Source: Akkermansia muciniphila (GTDB taxonomy: Bacteria; Pseudomonadota; Gammaproteobacteria; Burkholderiales; Burkholderiaceae_C). From it: a stretch of 10,108 nucleotides of DNA. Location: positions 1 through 10,108 of the forward strand of contig CALPVM020000058.1 in NCBI GenBank assembly GCA_943327015.2. The letters run 5' to 3'. A program made the translations under genes and the position numbers. Positions 1 through 6,714 of this stretch are shown here, piece by piece; position 1 is the stretch's first letter, and every line of letters starts with the position of its first letter. The notes under the pieces were generated by a model that ran no database searches, was not told the origin of the DNA, and worked only from the letters and a program-made list of their open reading frames with translations.

Positions 1-516
1 CGGCTCCAGCATGCGGCCATCGCCGACTTCGCCGCAGGCTTGGTCGCCAGTGCCTACATCCAGCACGGTGCAACCATCGGCAATCAGTTGCTGGCGGTTG
101 CGCTGGGTGGCGGGGTGCGCCCACATTTCGCGGTTCATCGCCGGCGCAATCAGAAGGGGCACGGTGCCGATGGGGCGTGCCAAGCACATCAGACTAAGCA
201 AATCATCTGCCCTGCCCTGCACCAGTTTGGCCATAAAGTCTGCGCTGCAAGGGGCAATCACAATGGCATCGGCCTCGCGGCTGAGGTTAATGTGCGGCAT
301 GTTGTTGGGCTCACGCGCATCCCATTGCGACACCACCACCGCCCGCCCGCTCAAGGCTTGCATGGTCACCGGCGTCATGAACTGGGTGGCAGATTCGGTC
401 ATCACCACCTGCACAGTAGCACCCTCTTTAATGAGAGCACGGCACAACTCGGCCGATTTGTAGCACGCCACCCCGCCGCTCAAGCCTAAAACAATGTGTT
501 TACCTTGCAAGTCCAT
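1..516 (-). CDS. coaBC: CoaBC (Dfp), N-terminal part: phosphopantothenoylcysteine decarboxylase domain, cut by window edge
   Basis: CoaBC is a bifunctional enzyme of coenzyme A synthesis. It joins cysteine to 4'-phosphopantothenate (CoaB, C-terminal half) and decarboxylates the product to 4'-phosphopantetheine (CoaC, N-terminal flavoprotein half). Only 172 codons are visible, reading leftwards from the ATG at 516-514, and the frame is still open at base 1. Visible CoaC marks are the flavin-binding start GLSGGVACYK (residues 11-20), catalytic-type His75 in MPHINLS, the PAMN motif (residues 125-128) and the active-site loop cysteine Cys161 in QACGE. The start is supported by the standard N-terminus (MDLQGKHIVLG) and a weak GGTGA-like site at 525-521. 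It is divergently oriented to pyrG. The CoaB half and stop codon lie outside the window. Plus-strand open frames over this region are antisense shadows. The family assignment is very secure. Confidence 0.95.
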   Translation of the reverse strand, partial: MDLQGKHIVLGLSGGVACYKSAELCRALIKEGATVQVVMTESATQFMTPVTMQALSGRAVVVSQWDAREPNNMPHINLSREADAIVIAPCSADFMAKLVQGRADDLLSLMCLARPIGTVPLLIAPAMNREMWAHPATQRNRQQLIADGCTVLDVGTGDQACGEVGDGRMLEP

Positions 517-577
517 GGAATCACCAATTTAAGTAGTATCAAATACAAGATTAGCAATGTAGCAGAAGGCCATAGCC

Positions 578-583
578 TATAAT
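578..583 (+). promoter_or_regulatory. Candidate -10 box of the pyrG promoter
   Basis: A perfect TATAAT hexamer lies 43 bases upstream of the pyrG ATG in the coaBC/pyrG divergent region. A sigma-70 promoter here would start transcription near 590 and give a leader of about 37 bases. No convincing -35 hexamer lies 16-18 bases upstream (17-base spacing gives CAATGT), and there is no extended -10 TG. The promoter is therefore plausible but incomplete. No clear sigma-70 promoter was found for coaBC on the opposite strand. Confidence 0.5.
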
Positions 584-601
584 CTCGCTTTACCACCCTC
601 T

Positions 602-618
602 CGAACCCTTTTGGTTCG
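602..618 (+). promoter_or_regulatory. Hairpin in the pyrG leader
   Basis: CGAACC (602-607) and GGTTCG (613-618) form a perfect 6-bp stem around a five-base CTTTT loop. The stem ends 8 bases before the pyrG ATG. It occupies the place where a Shine-Dalgarno site would be expected, and pyrG has no other recognisable one. It is not followed by a T-run, so it does not look like an intrinsic terminator. A role in tuning translation initiation is an inference. Confidence 0.4.
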
Positions 619-626
619 CCTTTGAC

Positions 627-2297
627 ATGACCAAATTTGTCTTCGTCACCGGCGGTGTTGTGTCTTCCCTGGGTAAGGGAATCGCCTCTGCCTCTTTAGC
701 CGCGATTTTAGAATCGCGGGGTTTAACAGTCACCCTCATCAAGCTAGACCCCTATCTTAATGTCGATCCTGGCACCATGTCGCCGTTGCAACATGGTGAA
801 GTGTTCGTTACCGATGACGGCGCCGAAACCGATCTCGATCTTGGTCACTACGAGCGTTTTATTGAAACGCGCATGCGCAAGGCCAACAACTTTACTACGG
901 GCCAGATTTACAAAAGCGTACTAGACAAAGAACGCCGTGGCGACTACCTGGGCAAAACCGTGCAGGTTATTCCGCACGTCACCAACGAAATTCAAGAATT
1001 CGTCAAGCGCGGCGCGCGCTGGGGCGAACCCGATGCGGTAGACGTGGCTATTGTAGAAATTGGCGGCACCGTGGGCGACATCGAATCGCTGCCGTTTTTA
1101 GAAGCCGTGCGCCAGATGAGCCTCAAACTCGGCCCCAACAACTCGGCGTTTGTGCACCTGAGCTATGTGCCATGGATTGCCGCTGCCGGCGAACTCAAAA
1201 CCAAGCCAACCCAACACACCGCCAAGCAGTTGCGAGAAATTGGTATTCAGGCCGATGCCCTGCTGTGCCGTGCCGACCGCCGCATTCCAGACGAAGAACG
1301 ACAAAAAATTTCGCTCTTTTCCAACGTGCCGGTTTGGGGTGTGATTTCGATGTGGGACGTAGACACCATCTACAAAGTACCCCGCATGCTGCACGAGCAG
1401 GGTTTGGATGGTCTGATTTGCGACAAACTGCGCTTGAACACCCCACCTGCCAATTTAAAACGCTGGGATGACTTGGTGTATGAAACCGCCAACCCGCGCC
1501 ACGAAGTACGCATTGCCATGGTGGGCAAATATGTAGATTTGTCTGACAGCTACAAATCGCTCAACGAAGCACTGCGCCACGCGGGCATGCACAACCATGC
1601 CAAGGTCAAAATTGAATACCTCGACTCTGAGCAGATTGAACCCTCCAACGTAGCACAGCTTGCTGCATTTGACGCGGTACTGGTTCCCGGCGGCTTTGGC
1701 AAGCGCGGCATAGAGGGCAAAATCAACGCGGCACGCTTTGCACGTGAGCACAAAGTACCTTACCTTGGCATTTGCCTAGGCATGCAAGTAGCCACTATTG
1801 AATTTGCGCGCCACGTGGCAGGACTTAAAAACGCCAACAGTACCGAGTTTGAACCCAACGGTCCGCACCCGGTAATTGCTTTGATCACCGAATGGAAAGA
1901 CGCCGATGGTACGGTTAAAAAACGCAGCAAAGACTCCGACATGGGTGGAACCATGCGTTTGGGTGCCCAAAGCTCTGATGTAGCCCCCAACACACTGGCG
2001 CACAAAATTTATGGCGATGTGGTTACCGAGCGCCACCGCCACCGCTTTGAGGCCAACGTCAACTACCTGGACCGCTTGCGTAAAGCAGGACTGGTTATTT
2101 CTGCGCTCACCCAAGGCGAGCACTTAACCGAAATTGTGGAGCTGCCTGAATCAGTGCACCCGTGGTTTATGGGCGTGCAGTTTCACCCAGAGTTCAAATC
2201 CACCCCTTGGAATGGTCACCCGCTGTTTAATGCGTTCATTAAAGCAGCGCTCGACCACCAAACGGCGCGCAACACGACCCAAGAGGCTTCAGCATGA
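627..2297 (+). CDS. pyrG: CTP synthase (glutamine-hydrolysing)
   Basis: Cytosolic enzyme that makes CTP from UTP, ATP and ammonia released from glutamine, the last step of pyrimidine nucleotide synthesis. The 556 residues contain both domains. The N-terminal amidoligase domain opens with the canonical FVFVTGGVVSSLGKG (P-loop-like, Lys16) and carries KLDPYLNVDPGTM and the EVFVTDDGAETDLDLGHYER segment. The C-terminal class I glutamine amidotransferase domain has Cys383 in LGICLGMQ and the His520/Glu522 pair in QFHPEF, completing the triad. The length is close to the E. coli enzyme (545), with a slightly longer tail. The start is fixed by the conserved N-terminus. The stop overlaps the kdsA start as ATGA, so the two are probably cotranscribed and translationally coupled. 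No G-run near the predicted transcription start suggests the reiterative-transcription control known for Gram-positive pyrG. Confidence 0.99.
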   Translation: MTKFVFVTGGVVSSLGKGIASASLAAILESRGLTVTLIKLDPYLNVDPGTMSPLQHGEVFVTDDGAETDLDLGHYERFIETRMRKANNFTTGQIYKSVLDKERRGDYLGKTVQVIPHVTNEIQEFVKRGARWGEPDAVDVAIVEIGGTVGDIESLPFLEAVRQMSLKLGPNNSAFVHLSYVPWIAAAGELKTKPTQHTAKQLREIGIQADALLCRADRRIPDEERQKISLFSNVPVWGVISMWDVDTIYKVPRMLHEQGLDGLICDKLRLNTPPANLKRWDDLVYETANPRHEVRIAMVGKYVDLSDSYKSLNEALRHAGMHNHAKVKIEYLDSEQIEPSNVAQLAAFDAVLVPGGFGKRGIEGKINAARFAREHKVPYLGICLGMQVATIEFARHVAGLKNANSTEFEPNGPHPVIALITEWKDADGTVKKRSKDSDMGGTMRLGAQSSDVAPNTLAHKIYGDVVTERHRHRFEANVNYLDRLRKAGLVISALTQGEHLTEIVELPESVHPWFMGVQFHPEFKSTPWNGHPLFNAFIKAALDHQTARNTTQEASA

Positions 2298-3148
2298 AAC
2301 TATGCGGATTTGATGTCGGTCTAGAACACCGAATTTTTTTGATTGCCGGTCCCTGCGTGATTGAGTCTGAACAACTGCAAATGGACACTGCGGGCACACT
2401 GAAAGAAATCACCAGTGCGCTAGGCATAAACTTTATTTTCAAAAGCAGTTTTGACAAGGCCAACCGCTCCAGCGGCACCACGTTTCGCGGCCCCGGCATT
2501 GATAAAGGTTTAGAGATTTTGGCCAAGGTCAAGCGCGAACTGAACGTACCCATTTTGACCGACGTACACTCCGAAGACCACATTGCCCAAGTGGCCAGTG
2601 TAGTAGACGTACTGCAAACGCCGGCTTTTTTGTGCCGCCAGACCGACTTTATTCGTGCAGTGGCGCAATCCGGCAAGCCGGTTAACATTAAAAAAGGGCA
2701 ATTTCTGGCACCCGGCGACATGAAAAACGTGATCGACAAAGCCCGTGCCGCAGCGCGTGAAGCAGGTCTGCTTGAAGACAACTTTATGGCGTGTGAGCGC
2801 GGTGTAAGCTTTGGCTACAACAATTTGGTGAGCGACATGCGCGCGCTGGCCATCATGCGCGACACCGGTGCACCCGTAGTGTTTGATGCCACCCATTCAG
2901 TACAACTACCCGGTGGACAAGGTACCAGCAGTGGCGGCCAGCGCGAGATGGTGCCGGTTCTGGCACGTGCAGCGGTAGCAGTGGGTGTGGCAGGCTTATT
3001 TATGGAAACGCACCCCGAACCCTCTAAGGCGATGAGTGACGGCCCCAATGCCGTTCCCCTGCGCCACATGCGGGCTCTGCTAGAAACCCTGCTGGCGCTG
3101 GATGAAGTCACCAAACGCAACGGTTTCATGGAAAATAACTTTGCATAG
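2294..3148 (+). CDS. kdsA: 3-deoxy-8-phosphooctulonate synthase (Kdo-8-phosphate synthase), metal-dependent type
   Basis: Condenses phosphoenolpyruvate with arabinose 5-phosphate to Kdo-8-phosphate in the cytosol, committing carbon to the Kdo of the lipopolysaccharide inner core. Its presence marks a Gram-negative cell. The 284 residues show the family blocks FKSSFDKANRSS (residues 49-60), RQTD (115-118), NIKKGQF and FGYNNLV. The residues expected as metal ligands in class II enzymes are all present: Cys21 in AGPCVIES, His201 in DATHSVQLPGG, Glu238 in METHPEP and Asp249 in SDG. Metal-independent enzymes such as that of E. coli carry Asn at the Cys21 position, so this one is predicted to need a divalent metal. 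An AGAGG Shine-Dalgarno (2282-2286) sits 7 bases before the ATG, inside the end of pyrG. The ATGA overlap with pyrG argues for coupled translation. Confidence 0.98.
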   Translation: MKLCGFDVGLEHRIFLIAGPCVIESEQLQMDTAGTLKEITSALGINFIFKSSFDKANRSSGTTFRGPGIDKGLEILAKVKRELNVPILTDVHSEDHIAQVASVVDVLQTPAFLCRQTDFIRAVAQSGKPVNIKKGQFLAPGDMKNVIDKARAAAREAGLLEDNFMACERGVSFGYNNLVSDMRALAIMRDTGAPVVFDATHSVQLPGGQGTSSGGQREMVPVLARAAVAVGVAGLFMETHPEPSKAMSDGPNAVPLRHMRALLETLLALDEVTKRNGFMENNFA

Positions 3149-3161
3149 ACCCAGCAATATT

Positions 3162-3202
3162 TTGTAACGGTACACCAACCTGTGCACAATAGCTGCTGTA
3201 CC
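3162..3202 (+). promoter_or_regulatory. Candidate eno promoter with nested palindromes
   Basis: In the 99-base kdsA-eno gap, TTGTAA (3162-3167) and CACAAT (3185-3190) are spaced 17 bases apart, each matching sigma-70 consensus at four of six positions. They overlap a 6-bp inverted repeat, GGTACA (3169-3174) and TGTACC (3197-3202). Inside this lies a perfect 8-bp palindrome, TGTGCACA (3181-3188), almost on the same centre. This could be a promoter with an operator, giving eno its own transcription. The T-rich stretch at 3213-3226 lies about 10 bases beyond the repeat, so the repeat is a poor intrinsic terminator for kdsA. Confidence 0.35.
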
Positions 3203-3247
3203 AAGGTAGAAGATTTTTTATTTTTTAAGCTTGATTGAAAGAGACGT

Positions 3248-4531
3248 ATGAGCGCAATAGTAGATATCGTAGGCCGTGAAATTCTGGACTCCCGTGGAAA
3301 CCCCACCGTAGAGTGTGATGTATTACTGGAGTCCGGCACCATGGGTCGCGCGGCCGTGCCATCAGGTGCATCCACCGGCTCGCGCGAAGCCATTGAACTG
3401 CGCGATGGCGACAAAAAACGCTATCTCGGCAAAGGTGTTCTCAAAGCAGTTGAAAACATCAACACCGAAATTTCCGAAGCCGTGTTGGGACTCGATGCAT
3501 CTGAACAAGCGTTTCTGGACAAAACCTTGATTGACCTTGACGGCACCGACAACAAATCGCGCTTGGGTGCTAACGCCATGTTGGCGGTATCTATGGCAGT
3601 GGCCCGCGCTGCAGCCGAAGAAGCAGGCTTACCGCTGTACCGCTACTTTGGCGGCATGGGCAGTGTGCAAATGCCGGTGCCGATGATGAACGTTATTAAC
3701 GGCGGAGCACACGCCAACAATAACCTCGACCTGCAAGAGTTGATGATTATCCCGGTGGGCGCACCTAGCTTTCGTGAAGCCGTGCGCTATGGCGCAGAAG
3801 TGTTCCATGCGCTGAAAAAAATCATCCACGACAAAGGCATGAGCATTGCCGTGGGTGACGAAGGTGGCTTTGCCCCTAACGTGCCCGGTCACGAAGCCGC
3901 CATTCAAATGATTTTGCAAGCCATCGACAACGCCGGTTTTGTGGCGGGCGAGCAAATTGCACTTGGTTTAGATTGCGCAGCATCCGAGTTTTACAAAGAC
4001 GGAAAATACCATTTAGAGGGCGAAGGCCTGACACTCAGCAGCCAGGAGTGGAACGACATGCTGGCCACTTGGGTCGACAAATACCCCATCATTAGCATTG
4101 AGGACGGCATGGCCGAGGGCGACTGGGAGGGCTGGAAAATTCTGACCGACCGCCTAGGCAAAAAAGTACAAATTGTGGGCGACGACTTGTTTGTAACCAA
4201 CACCAAGATCTTGAAAGAAGGCATTGACAAGGGTATTGCCAACTCCATCCTTATCAAGATTAACCAGATCGGCACCTTGTCTGAAACCTTTGCCGCGATT
4301 GAAATGGCTAAACGTGCCGGCTACACCGCCGTTATCAGCCACCGCTCCGGCGAAACTGAAGACTCCACCATCTCTGATATTGCTGTAGGTACCAATGCCG
4401 GGCAAATCAAAACCGGCTCCATGAGCCGCTCTGACCGCATGGCCAAATACAACCAATTGCTGCGCATAGAAGAAGACTTGGGCGAAGTAGCCGTGTACCC
4501 AGGACGTTCTGCGTTCTACAATCTCAGGTAA
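3248..4531 (+). CDS. eno: Enolase (phosphopyruvate hydratase)
   Basis: Interconverts 2-phosphoglycerate and phosphoenolpyruvate in glycolysis and gluconeogenesis. In many bacteria it is also part of the RNA degradosome. The 427 residues match the usual length (432 in E. coli). All active-site elements are seen: the catalytic Glu205 in GDEGGFAPN and Lys337 in ILIKINQIGTLSET; the Mg ligands Asp242 (GLDCAASEF), Glu285 (SIEDGMAEGDW) and Asp312 (GDDLFVTN); and the family signature SHRSGETED (residues 364-372) followed by the SMSRSDRMAKYNQ block. The N-terminus IVDIVGREILDSRGNPTVE is canonical and fixes the start. Only a weak AGAGA-type ribosome site precedes it. The enzyme consumes or supplies phosphoenolpyruvate, which is also the KdsA substrate. 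ftsB follows after 30 bases and probably shares its transcript. Confidence 0.99.
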   Translation: MSAIVDIVGREILDSRGNPTVECDVLLESGTMGRAAVPSGASTGSREAIELRDGDKKRYLGKGVLKAVENINTEISEAVLGLDASEQAFLDKTLIDLDGTDNKSRLGANAMLAVSMAVARAAAEEAGLPLYRYFGGMGSVQMPVPMMNVINGGAHANNNLDLQELMIIPVGAPSFREAVRYGAEVFHALKKIIHDKGMSIAVGDEGGFAPNVPGHEAAIQMILQAIDNAGFVAGEQIALGLDCAASEFYKDGKYHLEGEGLTLSSQEWNDMLATWVDKYPIISIEDGMAEGDWEGWKILTDRLGKKVQIVGDDLFVTNTKILKEGIDKGIANSILIKINQIGTLSETFAAIEMAKRAGYTAVISHRSGETEDSTISDIAVGTNAGQIKTGSMSRSDRMAKYNQLLRIEEDLGEVAVYPGRSAFYNLR

Positions 4532-4561
4532 TTCGATTAAACATCTCCCCTGCTTACAACA

Positions 4562-4837
4562 ATGGCCACACGTTTGGTATCTGCAGCACTGGTCGCGCTA
4601 CTTGTAGTGCTGCATGTCCAAATTTGGTTTGGCAGGGGAAGCGTACCCAACGTTTCCAATTTAATTTCGCAACTCGAAGAGCAAAAGAAAAACAACGAAC
4701 AGGCAGAAATTGCCAATGCACGATTGGCCGCTGAAATCAGCGATCTACGCGAGGGCTTGGACATGGTGGAAGAAAAAGCTCGCTCTGAATTGGGCATGGT
4801 CAAAGCCAACGAAATATTTGTAGTGATTGCGCGCTAA
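4562..4837 (+). CDS. ftsB: Cell division protein FtsB
   Basis: Small bitopic inner-membrane protein that joins FtsL and FtsQ in the divisome and helps activate septal peptidoglycan synthesis. The 91 residues have the expected layout: a short cytoplasmic N-terminus, one transmembrane helix at about residues 5-22, the WFGRGS turn (22-27), a periplasmic coiled coil at about 31-75 rich in Leu, Glu and Lys, and the conserved C-terminal block ELGMVKANEIFV (76-87) that identifies FtsB/DivIC-type proteins. The position directly after eno is the conserved proteobacterial arrangement. No clear Shine-Dalgarno precedes the ATG, but this start gives the typical length and puts the membrane helix at the N-terminus. 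The opposite-strand frame over this gene is a shadow. Confidence 0.95.
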   Translation: MATRLVSAALVALLVVLHVQIWFGRGSVPNVSNLISQLEEQKKNNEQAEIANARLAAEISDLREGLDMVEEKARSELGMVKANEIFVVIAR

Positions 4838-4886
4838 ACTCGCAAGCAATGATCCCACCTGCTCAACGCTTGTGCAGGCACCGCCC

Positions 4887-6662
4887 ATGAACACCAAAAC
4901 ATCCTCCCCCTCCAGCCCTAAATCCCTTTCTGGTTTAGTTCCTTTTTTACGCCCTTACAGCGGACGTATTGGCATTGCCTTGGTTTTTTTGGTGCTAGCC
5001 GCAGCCGCAACGCTGGCGTTTCCGGTGGCATTGCGCAGTCTGGTGGATGGCTCGTTGGGCAGCAGCGACAAAACCGAACAGATCATGGCTTTGCGCAGCC
5101 ACTTTGTAGCGCTGTTTGGCGTAGCTTTTGCCCTAGGTGTATTTTCTGCAGCACGTTTTTATATGGTGAGTTGGCTGGGCGAGCGCGTCACCGCAGACAT
5201 TCGCAATGCTGTTTACATCCATGTATTACAACAAAGCCCCGAATTTTTTGAAACCACCCAAACCGGCGAAGTCATCTCGCGTTTGACCAACGACACCACA
5301 TTGGTGCAAACCGTAGTAGGCTCCTCGCTGAGCATGGGGCTGCGCAATGCGGTGATTGGTATGGGTGCACTGTCCATGCTTATCTGGACCAACCCAATTT
5401 TGATGGTGCAGGTATTGATGGTATTGGTACTGATCGTGCTGCCCGCTTTATTTATAGGCAGGCGGGTACGCAAACTCTCACGCGCTAGCCAAGACCGCGT
5501 GGCCGACTCCAGCGCTATTGCCGCTGAAGTGCTTAACGCGATACCGGTGGTGCAAAGCTACACCGCACAAGAGCGAGAGTCAGCACGCTTTGGCCAGTCC
5601 ACCAGCAACGCATTTGAGACCGCCGTTAAACGTGTGCGTGCGCGCTCGGCACTGGTGGCCTTCATTATCATCGCCACCTCTGCCGGGTTGCTGTGGGGCC
5701 TGTACATGGGCACGCAAGCGGTAATGGAAGGCCGTATGACCGCCGGGCATCTGGGACAAACTGTTATTTATATCGTTATATTGGCCGGAGCATTTGCCGT
5801 TCTTGGAGAGGTATACGGTGACCTGCTGCGCGCAGCCGGTGCTACTGAGCGGCTGATGGAACTTCTGCACACGCAGTCGCCCATTACCTCGCCCGCACAG
5901 CCCGTTTATGCTCCGCTGCCTAGCAACGGCAGCGCGGTACAGTTCAAAGACATTGATTTTTACTATCCCTCACGCCCGCAAAAAAAAGCACTCAGCCACT
6001 TTTCGCTCAACATCAAACCAGGGCAAACTGTGGCGATTGTCGGACCCAGCGGCGCTGGCAAAAGCACACTGTTCCAACTGCTGCTACGTTTTTATGCGGC
6101 ACAAAGCGGCAACATTACGCTGGATGGTGTTGCCACCGACCGCATGGCTTTAAACGACCTGCGCCAGCGAATAGGCATCGTGCCACAAGATGCGGTCATT
6201 TTTTCAAGCAGTGCACTGGAGAATATTCGCTACGGCAAACCAGAGGCTACCGAAGAAGAAGTCATTTCGGCAGCCAAAGCTGCTTTTGCGCATGACTTTA
6301 TTACCGCCCTGCCCCAAGGCTACGACACCTTTTTAGGTGAGCGGGGACTGCGCCTGTCTGGCGGTCAACGGCAACGCATTGCCATAGCACGCGCCATGCT
6401 CAAAAACCCGCCTCTCCTGCTGCTGGACGAAGCCACCAGCGCTCTGGATGCGGAAAGCGAGCGCATGGTACAAGCGGCACTGGAAAGCGCCATGCGCAAC
6501 CGCACTACGCTGGTGATTGCCCACCGTCTGGCAACGGTTCAAAAAGCCGACATCATTGTGGTAATTGACCAAGGCCAATTGGTAGAGCAAGGCACGCATG
6601 CAGAGCTGGTTGCTGCTGGCGGTGTGTATGCGGGGCTTGCGGCGCTCCAATTTAACGCTTAA
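4887..6662 (+). CDS. MsbA-related ABC exporter half-transporter (permease fused to ATPase)
   Basis: A 591-residue half-transporter expected to work as an inner-membrane homodimer exporting a lipid or other hydrophobic molecule; the substrate is unknown. The N-terminal half has about six membrane helices (near residues 28-50, 71-90, 146-166, 170-191, 254-275 and 290-308). The ATPase domain is intact: Walker A GPSGAGKST (386-394), Q-loop VPQD, signature LSGGQ (490-494), Walker B LLLLDE (510-515), D-loop SALD and switch His546 in IAHRLATV. The YGDLLRAAGATERL segment after the last helix recalls the MsbA-related subfamily found beside, and distinct from, true MsbA. The ATG at 4887 is preferred; the frame extends to a TTG at 4827 inside ftsB, which would add 20 unstructured residues. 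A weak AGG lies 8 bases upstream of the ATG. The ATPase/permease class is certain, the subfamily likely. Confidence 0.93.
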   Translation: MNTKTSSPSSPKSLSGLVPFLRPYSGRIGIALVFLVLAAAATLAFPVALRSLVDGSLGSSDKTEQIMALRSHFVALFGVAFALGVFSAARFYMVSWLGERVTADIRNAVYIHVLQQSPEFFETTQTGEVISRLTNDTTLVQTVVGSSLSMGLRNAVIGMGALSMLIWTNPILMVQVLMVLVLIVLPALFIGRRVRKLSRASQDRVADSSAIAAEVLNAIPVVQSYTAQERESARFGQSTSNAFETAVKRVRARSALVAFIIIATSAGLLWGLYMGTQAVMEGRMTAGHLGQTVIYIVILAGAFAVLGEVYGDLLRAAGATERLMELLHTQSPITSPAQPVYAPLPSNGSAVQFKDIDFYYPSRPQKKALSHFSLNIKPGQTVAIVGPSGAGKSTLFQLLLRFYAAQSGNITLDGVATDRMALNDLRQRIGIVPQDAVIFSSSALENIRYGKPEATEEEVISAAKAAFAHDFITALPQGYDTFLGERGLRLSGGQRQRIAIARAMLKNPPLLLLDEATSALDAESERMVQAALESAMRNRTTLVIAHRLATVQKADIIVVIDQGQLVEQGTHAELVAAGGVYAGLAALQFNA

Positions 6663-6683
6663 GCATATATTTCAATATTCGAC

Positions 6684-6689
6684 TATGAT
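6684..6689 (+). promoter_or_regulatory. Possible -10 box for the AGMO-like gene
   Basis: TATGAT matches the sigma-70 -10 consensus at five of six positions and lies 25 bases before the chosen start in an AT-rich 52-base gap. No credible -35 box is seen, so the gene may instead be read through from the ABC transporter. Confidence 0.25.
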
Positions 6690-6704
6690 GTTTCCATAAC
6701 AAAT

Positions 6705-6708
6705 GGAG
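6705..6708 (+). promoter_or_regulatory. Ribosome binding site that sets the start of the AGMO-like gene
   Basis: GGAG followed by AC lies 6 bases before the ATG at 6715, ideal spacing. An in-frame ATG at 6703 would overlap this site, so the upstream start (four extra residues, METK) is very unlikely to be used. Confidence 0.7.
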
Positions 6709-6714
6709 ACAAAA

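Noticed and set aside
11..489. Two long plus-strand open frames at the window start
   Set aside because: They lie antisense to the clear coaBC coding sequence, which carries all CoaC motifs; their translations show no recognisable domain.
3213..3226. T-rich stretch after kdsA as an intrinsic terminator
   Set aside because: The nearest inverted repeat has a 22-base loop and ends about 10 bases before the T-runs, so the hairpin/T-run geometry is wrong.
4827..4886. TTG start that would extend the ABC exporter by 20 residues into ftsB
   Set aside because: The extension has no conserved look and starts on a rare codon; the ATG at 4887 gives a normal N-terminus for the family.
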